Assembly: GCA_963697695.1 (NCBI GenBank) | Contig: OY969094.1 | Coordinates: 558,001-622,000 of the forward strand | Reading direction: 5' to 3' | Source: VRUE01 sp963697695 | GTDB taxonomy: Bacteria; Actinomycetota; Thermoleophilia; Solirubrobacterales; 70-9 | Length of the DNA stretch: 64,000 nt | Shown here: positions 16,033 to 23,438 of the stretch, in pieces | How positions within the stretch are numbered: the stretch's first letter is position 1 | How the letters are laid out: every line of letters begins with the position of its first letter | Made by a program: the position numbers and the translations under genes | The notes under the pieces: generated by a model | Seen by the model: the letters and a program-made list of their open reading frames with translations, nothing else | Databases searched by the model: none | Told to the model about the DNA's origin: nothing

Positions 16033-16974
16033 CTATCCCATGCTCATCCGCAACCGGACCACGGTCGACCCCCGGCGGGAGCGAATCTGCACCAGATCGC
16101 ACAGCTGGTTGGCGAGCCAGAGGCCGCGGCCGCCCTCCTGGGTTGGGGAGGGACGGCGGCGCCCGGCCAACGGCTCCTCGATCCAGCCGAGATCCCCGAC
16201 CTCGACCACGAGGTCGCTCGCATCCCGCCAGAAACTCAAGGTTCCGCCCCCTCCCCCGTGCAGGACGCTGTTCGCGGCCAGCTCGCTGACCGAGGTGACC
16301 AAGTCATCTGTGCGGCCGGCGGAGAGGCCGGCGGTTTGGGCTGCGCCGGCCGCACGCTCCCGCACCCGGTGCAGGCTGTCGCGATCGAATGCGAGCAGCT
16401 CAGCCTCAGCCGGAGGGGGAGGAAGCGCACCCGCGAAAGGACCTGGAGACGAATCGGCCTCCACGCAGGCCGGGTTCTCGCGGCTCTCCCCCTCGTAGGC
16501 GACGAATGGGTGGCAGCCGCGAGCAGCCTCGAGAACGTCGTCTGCAAGACGGCCGCTGTCATAGGGACAAAGCAACGACAAAACAGGGGTCTCGCCGAAA
16601 GCGGCGTTCAGCAGCGACTCGTGCCGCTGGCACTCGTCGATCTCCACCGCCCTCCGCCCCGGCCAGATCGGCTCCCCGATACCCCGCACCGCACGGCCGG
16701 GCCCACCATGCTCGTCGAGGAACTCGCGCCAGACAGGGATGAGGCGAGCGGGATTGCGCCCCAGCTCCTCCATGTCGGCAAAGCGAACCTGAGCCGCATC
16801 GCCGCCCAGCTCGGCCGTCAGCAGCCGGATCTTTTCCTTCCCCAACGCGACCATCGCGGGTTCCGCTGCCTCGAGAGCGTCGCGGACGAAGGGCACCGTC
16901 CCGGCCAGAAACTCATCGGCGTCGTCATAGAACAACACCTGATGACAAAACTCTGACTGGCTCACCCAGTGCAC
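16033..16974 (-). CDS. MEDS domain - GHKL ATPase anti-sigma regulator
   Basis: 313 residues. The N-terminal 170 match the MEDS (methanogen/methylotroph sensory) domain: HQVLFYDDADEFLAGTVPFV and the CQRHESLLNAAF segment, where Cys and His may bind a cofactor. The C-terminal 130 residues are an RsbW-like ATPase with N box VSELAANSVLHGGG, G1 VGDLGWIEEP and G2 GGRGLWLANQLCDLV. This pairing is common in actinobacterial stress regulators. A decayed fragment of a closely related C-terminus lies at 46056-46151. Confidence 0.85.
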   Translation of the reverse strand: MHWVSQSEFCHQVLFYDDADEFLAGTVPFVRDALEAAEPAMVALGKEKIRLLTAELGGDAAQVRFADMEELGRNPARLIPVWREFLDEHGGPGRAVRGIGEPIWPGRRAVEIDECQRHESLLNAAFGETPVLSLLCPYDSGRLADDVLEAARGCHPFVAYEGESRENPACVEADSSPGPFAGALPPPPAEAELLAFDRDSLHRVRERAAGAAQTAGLSAGRTDDLVTSVSELAANSVLHGGGGGTLSFWRDASDLVVEVGDLGWIEEPLAGRRRPSPTQEGGRGLWLANQLCDLVQIRSRRGSTVVRLRMSMG

Positions 16975-17076
16975 CTACCCATCTAGAACATCTTTGCAAC
17001 CGGCCGCAGCGCCAGAGCAATCAGGAGACTCCTCCCCGCCGGGGATCACGGCGTCCGCCTCCGCGATGATCTTCGT

Positions 17077-19314
17077 GTGGCGGCGAAAGCAGGAAAGAAA
17101 AAGAGGGTGGGCAAGCGGACCGAGTACGAGCGCAAGCGCGACTTTGCCGCCACCCCCGAGCCGGTGGCGAAGAAACGCGCCAGGCGAAAGGGCAAGCCCC
17201 GCTTCGTCGTCCAGGAGCACAGCGCCCGCCGCCTGCACTGGGACCTGCGGCTAGAGCACGAGGGCGCGGCGGTCTCCTGGGCGATCCCCAACGGCATTCC
17301 GCAGGATCCGAGCGAGAACCGCAAGGCGGTCCACACCGAGGACCACCCGCTGGAGTACCTCGACTTCGAGGGTGAGATCCCGGCCGGCGAGTATGGCGCC
17401 GGAACGATGAAGATCTGGGACCGCGGCACCTACGAGTGCGAGAAGTGGCAGGAGAACAAAATCATCGTCAGCTTCGCCGGCGAGCGGCTCAGCGGCCGTT
17501 ACGCGCTTTTCCGTGCCGGTGGTGAGAAGGACTGGATGATCCACCGGATGGATCCGCCCGAGGAGGCGCGCGATCCCTTCCCCGAATCAGTCGTGCCGAT
17601 GCTGGCGAAGCTGTCCAAGCTGCCGGCGAAGGACAGTGACTGGGCGGTGGAGGTGAAGTGGGACGGCGTGCGGGCGATCGCCTACTGCCGCCCCGGCCGG
17701 CTGGCGCTGCAGAGCCGCAACCTCAGGGACATCACAGCGCAGTACCCCGAGGTGCGGCGCCTCTCGCGCCGGCTCGGTGCCCGCGACGTCGTCCTCGACG
17801 GCGAGCTGGTCGCCTTCGACGAGGAGGGGCGGCCGAGCTTCGAGCGCCTGCAGCAGCGCATCCACCAGACCGCCGAGAGCGTCGTGCGAAGGCGGATGAA
17901 AACCCACCCGGTCACCTACGTGGTCTTCGACCTGCTCCACCTCGATGGCCGCGACCTCTTCGACGAGCCGTTTCAACGCCGCCGCGAGCTGCTCGAGGAG
18001 CTTGAGCTATCCGGACCGAGCTGGCAGACGCCGGGCTATTCCAAGGGCCGGGCGAAGGAGCTGCTCGAGGCAAGCGCCAGGCAGGGCCTGGAGGGAGTGG
18101 TGCTGAAGCGGCTCGACAGCCCCTATGCGCCCGGCAAGCGGACCGGCGCCTGGCTGAAGGTGAAGAACACGATGCGCCAGGAGCTCGTGATCGGCGGCTG
18201 GGAGGAGGGAGAGGGCCGGCGGCAGGGCGGGATCGGGGCGCTGCTGATGGGCCACTTCGAGGAGGACGGCGGCAAACGGCGGCTTCGTTACGCGGGCAAG
18301 GTCGGGACCGGATTCTCGGAACGGGACCTGGCGATGCTGGCGGAGCGGTTCGCCCCGCTCGAGCGCAGGACAAGTCCCTTCACCGGTGGCAAAGTCCCGA
18401 AAAAGGGCGTGCACTTCGTCAAGCCGGAGCTGGTCGCCGAGATCGAGTTCCGCGAGCTGACCGCCGAGGGCATGGTGCGCCACGGCTCCTTCAAGGGCCT
18501 GCGCGCCGACAAGGCCGCAACCGAGGTCGAGCTCGAGGACGCAGACAGGGTCCTCTACCCGAAGACCGGCTTCACCAAGGGCGAGCTGACCGACTGGTAC
18601 GCGCTGATGACCGACGTCCTCTTCCCCCACCTGCGTGGCCGGTCGCTGACGGTGAAGTGCTACCCGGACGGTGTCGACGCCGGCGAAAAGGTCGAGCACT
18701 GCCTGGCCGACGAGCCCTCGGATCTGATCTGGGCAGCGAGCCGGGCCGGGGTCGAGCTGCACGCTCCGCTCTCGCCGGCAGCGGAGCCGGAGCGCCCGAC
18801 CGCGATGGTCTTCGATCTCGATCCGGGCGCGCCGGCCGGCATCCTCGACTGCGCCCAGGTGGCGGTCTGGATCAGGGGGATGCTCGAGCAGCTCGGGCTG
18901 ACCTCTTACCCGAAGACCTCCGGCTCGGGTGGAATGCAGCTTTACGTACCGCTCAACACCGAGACGACCTATGAAGAGGCCAAGCCTTTCGCCAAAGCCG
19001 TCGCCGAGACGCTGGAGAGCAAGTTCCCCGAGCGGGTCTCCTCGCGAAAGGCAAAGGGCCGCCCCCGGGGCCGGGTCCTGGTTGACTGGAGTCAGAACGA
19101 CCCCAGCCGTACGACGGCGTGCGTTTACTCGCTGCGGGCAACGGAGCGGCCGCTGGTCTCGACGCCACTGGAGTGGGATGAGGTGGAGTCGGCACTCGCC
19201 GAGGAGGACGGCAGCCGGCTCTGCTTCGAACCCGCCGCCGTCCTCGAGCGGATCGAGCAAAAGGGAGACCTCTTCGCGCCGCTGCTGAGCGAACGGCAGA
19301 GCCTCCCCGGCTGA
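17077..19314 (+). CDS. ligD: ATP-dependent DNA ligase LigD (3'-phosphoesterase, ligase, polymerase)
   Basis: 745-residue NHEJ enzyme in the Pseudomonas-type order. The phosphoesterase spans about 1-165 (HSARRLHWDLRLEH with His48 and His54). The ligase covers about 180-480 with nucleotidyl Lys194 in EVKWDGVRAI, motif IV EGVVLKRLDS and motif V WLKVK. The polymerase (AEP primase) runs from about 490 to the end with metal Asp580/Asp582 in VFDLDPG and Asp in VLVDWSQN. Where LigD polymerases have a conserved His (sGxxGLH) this protein reads SGSGGMQ (Gln621), so polymerase activity may be altered. GTG start at 17077. No ku gene is present in the window; a decayed ligD copy lies at 52163-52523. Confidence 0.92.
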   Translation: MAAKAGKKKRVGKRTEYERKRDFAATPEPVAKKRARRKGKPRFVVQEHSARRLHWDLRLEHEGAAVSWAIPNGIPQDPSENRKAVHTEDHPLEYLDFEGEIPAGEYGAGTMKIWDRGTYECEKWQENKIIVSFAGERLSGRYALFRAGGEKDWMIHRMDPPEEARDPFPESVVPMLAKLSKLPAKDSDWAVEVKWDGVRAIAYCRPGRLALQSRNLRDITAQYPEVRRLSRRLGARDVVLDGELVAFDEEGRPSFERLQQRIHQTAESVVRRRMKTHPVTYVVFDLLHLDGRDLFDEPFQRRRELLEELELSGPSWQTPGYSKGRAKELLEASARQGLEGVVLKRLDSPYAPGKRTGAWLKVKNTMRQELVIGGWEEGEGRRQGGIGALLMGHFEEDGGKRRLRYAGKVGTGFSERDLAMLAERFAPLERRTSPFTGGKVPKKGVHFVKPELVAEIEFRELTAEGMVRHGSFKGLRADKAATEVELEDADRVLYPKTGFTKGELTDWYALMTDVLFPHLRGRSLTVKCYPDGVDAGEKVEHCLADEPSDLIWAASRAGVELHAPLSPAAEPERPTAMVFDLDPGAPAGILDCAQVAVWIRGMLEQLGLTSYPKTSGSGGMQLYVPLNTETTYEEAKPFAKAVAETLESKFPERVSSRKAKGRPRGRVLVDWSQNDPSRTTACVYSLRATERPLVSTPLEWDEVESALAEEDGSRLCFEPAAVLERIEQKGDLFAPLLSERQSLPG

Positions 19315-19320
19315 AGGCCG

Positions 19321-20166
19321 TTACATCCAGAGCCCCAAGAGGAGTGAGACGGCGATCGCGGTCGGGGTTCCGAAGAGGCTGAGCCGGGCGAAGAAGCGGC
19401 TCCACATCCCCTGGTAGCCGACGCTCTGGAAGAGAACGAGGCCGACCACGTGGGCCAGGTTGATCAGCGCCATCCCGGTCGCAATCAAGATGCGTGCGGC
19501 GCAGGCACCGCCGAGCCGGCCTTCCTCGAAGTCGCTGAAGCCGTTGGAGTCGCCGACGCACTCTGCGGCGAGGATGCCGAGCAGCAGGGTGCCGACGATG
19601 GCGACGACGATCCCGGCCAGGTCGCGGCGTGAGAGCGGCGGCAGGTTGGCAGAGGGGCGCCAACCTTTGCGCCGCCCGGCGACAGGGTCGGTTTCCTTGA
19701 CGTCGAGCACGCGTGGGGGCTCCTCGCGGTCTTCGGCACGGTCGACGACCAGCTCGAGCACGGGCAGGTCGAGGTCCCGTTGCGCTTGCTCGAGTAGGCC
19801 TTTCTCGGCAAACGCCCCTTCCTCGTCGCGGTGCGCGACCACCAGCACACGGTCGGGGTGAATCTTGTGGATCTCATCCTGGATCGCCTGGATCGGCTCT
19901 GAGTCGCCGACCTCTCCCTTGGCCTCGATCCCGGCTTTGCGCAGCTCCTCGAGCGTCTTGCGCAGCCTCTCTTCAGCCGGCCCGATCGCAGCGTCCACGT
20001 CCCCCATCGTGTGCTTCAGCGCCGAGTCGGCCAGGGCGGGAGCCACCACGAAGACTTCGCCACGATCCTTCCCGAGGTGCTTGATGAGGCTCTCACGGAG
20101 CTCAGGCCCGGTGACCGCCTCATCCACCACGACGAGGACTCGCTGGCCGCCTCCGTTCGTCCCCAT
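19321..20166 (-). CDS. UspA-like domain fused to a C-terminal membrane region
   Basis: 281 residues from the ATG at 20166 (29 extra upstream residues are low-complexity and unlikely). Residues 8-150 look like a universal-stress fold: RVLVVVDEAVTGPELRESL, EVFVVAPALADSALKH and IQDEIHKIHPDRVLVVAHRDE. The C-terminal 100 residues hold three hydrophobic helices (DLAGIVVAIVGTLLLGILAA, ILIATGMALINLAHVVGLVLF, PTAIAVSLLLGLWM). The order cytosolic stress domain then membrane anchor is unusual. It converges with ligD, 6 bp apart. Function unknown. Confidence 0.7.
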   Translation of the reverse strand: MGTNGGGQRVLVVVDEAVTGPELRESLIKHLGKDRGEVFVVAPALADSALKHTMGDVDAAIGPAEERLRKTLEELRKAGIEAKGEVGDSEPIQAIQDEIHKIHPDRVLVVAHRDEEGAFAEKGLLEQAQRDLDLPVLELVVDRAEDREEPPRVLDVKETDPVAGRRKGWRPSANLPPLSRRDLAGIVVAIVGTLLLGILAAECVGDSNGFSDFEEGRLGGACAARILIATGMALINLAHVVGLVLFQSVGYQGMWSRFFARLSLFGTPTAIAVSLLLGLWM

Positions 20167-20257
20167 GTCCCGCTGGATACCCGGCGGGGCGCCGCGAAAA
20201 CGGCTATACCCCGCCGCCGCCGGGGGAGTGGCGACGACGGGGCTTCGCGGCAATGGC

Positions 20258-20668
20258 TCAGCTGTGCTGGGCTTTCCGCAACTTTGCCGCGGCTTTCACG
20301 CATCGGGAGAATGGGGTCCCTTTCTGACCTTTGACGTGTTTCTTGCTCATTCCCTTGCAGGCTTGGCCGGGGCTCAAGTCTTTGTTGGAAGCGGCTTTAG
20401 CCATCGCAGTCACGCACTGACTGAACGGCGTTCCTTTCTCACCTTTGACGTGTTTCTTGCTCTGTCCCTGGCAATAGACGCCGTAGGCCTTCGCCTTTTC
20501 CGGCAGCTCGGCACCTGGCCCCGGTGTTTCTTCGCCGGGGGTGTAAATCGGGCCGTGGCCTTTGCCGTGCGTCTGACCGTTGGGCGAGGGATCCCCGAAA
20601 GCGGTAGCGGGCGCCGCCGCGAGGGCCAGCACGCCTACGGCCAAAGCGATCCTCAAGTGGAGCTTCAT
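20258..20668 (-). CDS. Secreted Cys-repeat protein
   Basis: 136 residues with a Sec signal peptide (MKLHLRIALAVGVLALAAAP, cleavage near ATA-F, residue 23). After a Gly/Pro/His linker come two copies of a 30-residue repeat: YCQGQSKKHVKGEKGTPFSQ and ACKGMSKKHVKGQKGTPFSR, each closed by CV, so each repeat has a Cys pair about 21 residues apart. The basic repeat could bind polyanions or wall polymers. I do not know a named family. It is separated by 107 bp from the ECF sigma gene upstream on the same strand. Confidence 0.7.
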   Translation of the reverse strand: MKLHLRIALAVGVLALAAAPATAFGDPSPNGQTHGKGHGPIYTPGEETPGPGAELPEKAKAYGVYCQGQSKKHVKGEKGTPFSQCVTAMAKAASNKDLSPGQACKGMSKKHVKGQKGTPFSRCVKAAAKLRKAQHS

Positions 20669-20775
20669 CGTGCCTCCTTCGATTCCGGCCCCTGTCTCGA
20701 GGGGCTCGAATTGCGTTCGAGTCGACGCTGAAACGCAACAGCCCAGGGTTCGTCAGCCCAAACCCGTCGAGGATC

Positions 20776-22230
20776 TCAGGGGTTTTTCGCTGCAGCCGGC
20801 GCCTCGGCCGGGGGCGGCTTTTCGCCGGCAGCCGGTGGCTTTTCGTGTCCAGGCCCCATCGCCTGTGGAGGCGGCTCTTTCGGCTGCTTTGCACCGTTGC
20901 CGACGGATTTGACTGATTGGGGCGGCTTCGAAGAGTGGGCCGAACCCGCGCCACCGTCGTGCCCTTTGCCTTGATGACCTCGGGCCTTGCCGTTGCCTTT
21001 GTGCGCGGTGGCTGTTTGCTGTCCGTGGGCCGACGCTGCAGGAAGCTCTTTCTCGTGGTCGCGGCCACGACCCTGGCTCTCCGACGAGTCTCCCGGCGAC
21101 TGCAGCACTGGTGCTGCATCATCGGCCCGTTGCCCAATCGGTCCAGTCGGGGCGTCGACCGCCTCGGTGGCCGCCGGCTGGGAGGAGCTCAGGCCTGTAT
21201 TACGGCCGGAAACCCCTCCAGCGGATCTCCCATTCTTTCCCGGATCGTCGGCAGCGGGTAGCGGTGAAGCCGGCGGCGGGATAGCCCCATCGACCGGCTG
21301 GGCCTCCTGGCGGCTCGACGACTCGCCGCCGCCGGGAAGCCCGACGTCGACGAGATCGCCGCGAGTGGCCGAGAAGCCGACCGCGGCCACGACCGCAACC
21401 GTGGCTGCCGACTTGACGGCGATGGAAGTGCCGGCCGCTTTGGCCGCCCCACCTCCTAGCACGGCTGACAACCCGCCACCGGCAGACCCTCCGTTGCCGC
21501 CGAGGATCCCACTCAGCAACGCGGCGGCAGCGGTAGCCGGCAGCGGCGAGAGGGCGGCGAAGTCTCCTCGCCGCTCCTCCAGCTCCTCACGGAAGCGGCA
21601 GCAGCTCGCACAGGTGCGCAGGTGGGCACGGATCTCGCGCCGGCGCGCGGTGCGGCCATCGGCGTCCGAAAGCGCCTTCGTCACCGCCGCGCAGCTCATC
21701 TCACGCCCCGCATCCATCTGATGCAGGCTCAGGCGCGCCTCGTAGAGAGTCTGGCGCGCGGTCGCCGGCGAAGTGCCAAGCGCCGCACCGATCTCGGCGA
21801 AGTCCAGGCCCGCCAGCTCTCGCATCACCAGGGTCGCCCGCTGGCGCTCGGGAAGCTCCTCCAGATCCGAGAACAGGCGGCGCAGCCGCTCCCGCGAGGC
21901 AACATCCTCCGCCAAGTCGGATCCCTGGCCTACCAGCTCTAGATCGAGCTCCTCCGTTCCCCGTCGCCGACGCAGCAGCTCGACCGACTCGTTGTGGGCG
22001 ATGCGGTAGAGCCAGGGCTTGAGGCGGATCTGCCGCTTCTCGCCCGGCAGCGCCCGCAGCACCTTGACCATCGTGTTCTGGAGCGCGTCCTGGGCGTCCT
22101 GCGAATTGCCGACGATCGCCAGGCAGAAACGGTAGAGGCGCTCGTTGTAGCGGTTGTAGATAGCGGCGAAGGCGCGCTGGTCCCCTTCGCTCGCGCGCTG
22201 CGCGAGACGGTCTGCCGCTGCTTCGCTCAT
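20776..22230 (-). CDS. ECF sigma factor fused to zinc-finger, membrane-spanning anti-sigma-like tail
   Basis: 484 residues. Residues 1-165 are an ECF sigma factor: region 2 AIYNRYNERLYRFCLAIVGN and DAQDALQNTMVKVLRAL, region 4 LPERQRATLVMRELAGLDFA and GTSPATARQTLYEARLSL. Then comes a zinc-finger segment IRAHLRTCASCC (HxxxCxxC-like, as in ZAS anti-sigma factors), a hydrophobic span AVKSAATVAVVAAVGF (about 275-290) and about 190 residues of Pro/Gly/Ser/His-rich low complexity, probably outside the cell. Sigma and anti-sigma are thus in one chain, so activation may need proteolysis or a shape change. A small membrane-protein gene lies divergently about 100 bp away. Confidence 0.85.
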   Translation of the reverse strand: MSEAAADRLAQRASEGDQRAFAAIYNRYNERLYRFCLAIVGNSQDAQDALQNTMVKVLRALPGEKRQIRLKPWLYRIAHNESVELLRRRRGTEELDLELVGQGSDLAEDVASRERLRRLFSDLEELPERQRATLVMRELAGLDFAEIGAALGTSPATARQTLYEARLSLHQMDAGREMSCAAVTKALSDADGRTARRREIRAHLRTCASCCRFREELEERRGDFAALSPLPATAAAALLSGILGGNGGSAGGGLSAVLGGGAAKAAGTSIAVKSAATVAVVAAVGFSATRGDLVDVGLPGGGESSSRQEAQPVDGAIPPPASPLPAADDPGKNGRSAGGVSGRNTGLSSSQPAATEAVDAPTGPIGQRADDAAPVLQSPGDSSESQGRGRDHEKELPAASAHGQQTATAHKGNGKARGHQGKGHDGGAGSAHSSKPPQSVKSVGNGAKQPKEPPPQAMGPGHEKPPAAGEKPPPAEAPAAAKNP

Positions 22231-22327
22231 CTGCCGCTCTCGCTTGCACCGAAAGCCATCCGTTCAAGAGTAGGACCGACTTACTCCTTTCTTCAAACGG
22301 ACCGACGCGCGCGTCGTCAGGCGGGTC

Positions 22328-22699
22328 GTGGCAAGCGAACGACTGACGGCGGACGCTACCCTCCCATCCGTGCGGTTCGCCAATCGCTTCACAGCCCAAG
22401 GTGCCCTGGTCATCACCCTCTGCTGGGCGGTCGCCCTCGCCGCCAGCGGCTCGACCGACGTCCTGCTCTTCCTGGCGCCCGCCCTGCTGATCTTCATACC
22501 GCTGCTCGGCGGCCGCTACGTCGGCGAGGAGCTGATCGCACGATTCGCCGCACGGCGTGCAGGGGTGCGCCCACGCGCGAGCCTCAGGCACTCGCCAGTT
22601 CCGTCGATCGGCGAGAGCTGGGCACCGCGCGGTGCCCGCCTGATCGCCTTCTCGCTGGCGAAGCGCCCGCCGCCGCCGGCCCTGCTCCCGCAGAACTAG
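22328..22699 (+). CDS. Small membrane protein of unknown function
   Basis: 123 residues from GTG at 22328 (a second GTG at 22370 would give 109). The middle holds two hydrophobic stretches, ALVITLCWAVALAASG and DVLLFLAPALLIFIPLLGG, then a basic, proline-rich tail with LIARFAARRAGVRPRASLRH. It is divergent from the ECF sigma gene and upstream of the copper locus. No recognised family; coding is supported by the clean hydrophobic pattern but the start is unsure. Confidence 0.5.
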   Translation: MASERLTADATLPSVRFANRFTAQGALVITLCWAVALAASGSTDVLLFLAPALLIFIPLLGGRYVGEELIARFAARRAGVRPRASLRHSPVPSIGESWAPRGARLIAFSLAKRPPPPALLPQN

Positions 22700-22766
22700 C
22701 GCCGGCGAGTCGCACGGTCCGAGCGGACCCTTCGATCGCGCCGCGCGCGCGACCGAAAGGACCCCC

Positions 22767-23438
22767 GTGCGCAAGCACTGGGCGGCACTGGCCGCCACGA
22801 CAACGTTGCTCAGCCTGCTCATTGCCACTCCAGCCCTGAGCCATGAAGGCAACCCCCACTACCGCTCCACGATCGACTCGGTAAAGCCGAGCGTGCCTGG
22901 GATCAGCTTCCAGGTACTCGACTACGACAGTCACATGGAGGCGGTGGTCCGCGAGGGCCACGAAGTGACGATCTACGGCTACGAGGGGGAGCCGTACGCG
23001 CGCATCCTGCGCGACGGAACCGTGCAGGTGAACAAGCGTTCGCCGGCGACCTACCTCAACGCAGATCGCTTCGGCGAATCCTCGGTTCCAGCGATCGCGG
23101 ACCCCGAGGCCCCACCGGCCTGGAAGACAGTGGGCGACTCGGGCACCCTGAGCTGGCACGACCACCGGATGCACTACATGTCGCCGGGTACCCCGCCGGC
23201 CGTCCGCGACGAGAGCCGGCGCACCAAGGTCTTCGACTACGAGATCCCGCTGCAGATCGACGGCCGCAAAGGAGCGATCGACGGCACCCTCTTCTGGGTC
23301 GGCCCGGCCGACACTTCGAAGACGCCCTTCCTGGTGGCCGGCGCCGCGATCGTCCTGCTCGGCGGCGTGACGGTCCTCATGGTTCGGCGCCGCCGCGCCG
23401 CTGCGGAGAGCGAACCCCCGTCCAAGGAAGCCTGGTAG
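22767..23438 (+). CDS. Secreted, C-terminally anchored protein of the copper locus
   Basis: 223 residues from a GTG with GAAAGG in front. Signal peptide MRKHWAALAATTTLLSLLIA with cleavage at ALS-HEG, giving a mature N-terminal His. A beta-rich domain (residues 30-180) has WHDHRMHYMSPG near 132-143, a His/Met-rich stretch that could bind copper. A single helix TPFLVAGAAIVLLGGVTVLM and RRRRAAA follow as a membrane anchor. The stop overlaps the CopCD start by one base. The copper role is inferred from neighbours and His/Met content. Confidence 0.75.
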   Translation: MRKHWAALAATTTLLSLLIATPALSHEGNPHYRSTIDSVKPSVPGISFQVLDYDSHMEAVVREGHEVTIYGYEGEPYARILRDGTVQVNKRSPATYLNADRFGESSVPAIADPEAPPAWKTVGDSGTLSWHDHRMHYMSPGTPPAVRDESRRTKVFDYEIPLQIDGRKGAIDGTLFWVGPADTSKTPFLVAGAAIVLLGGVTVLMVRRRRAAAESEPPSKEAW

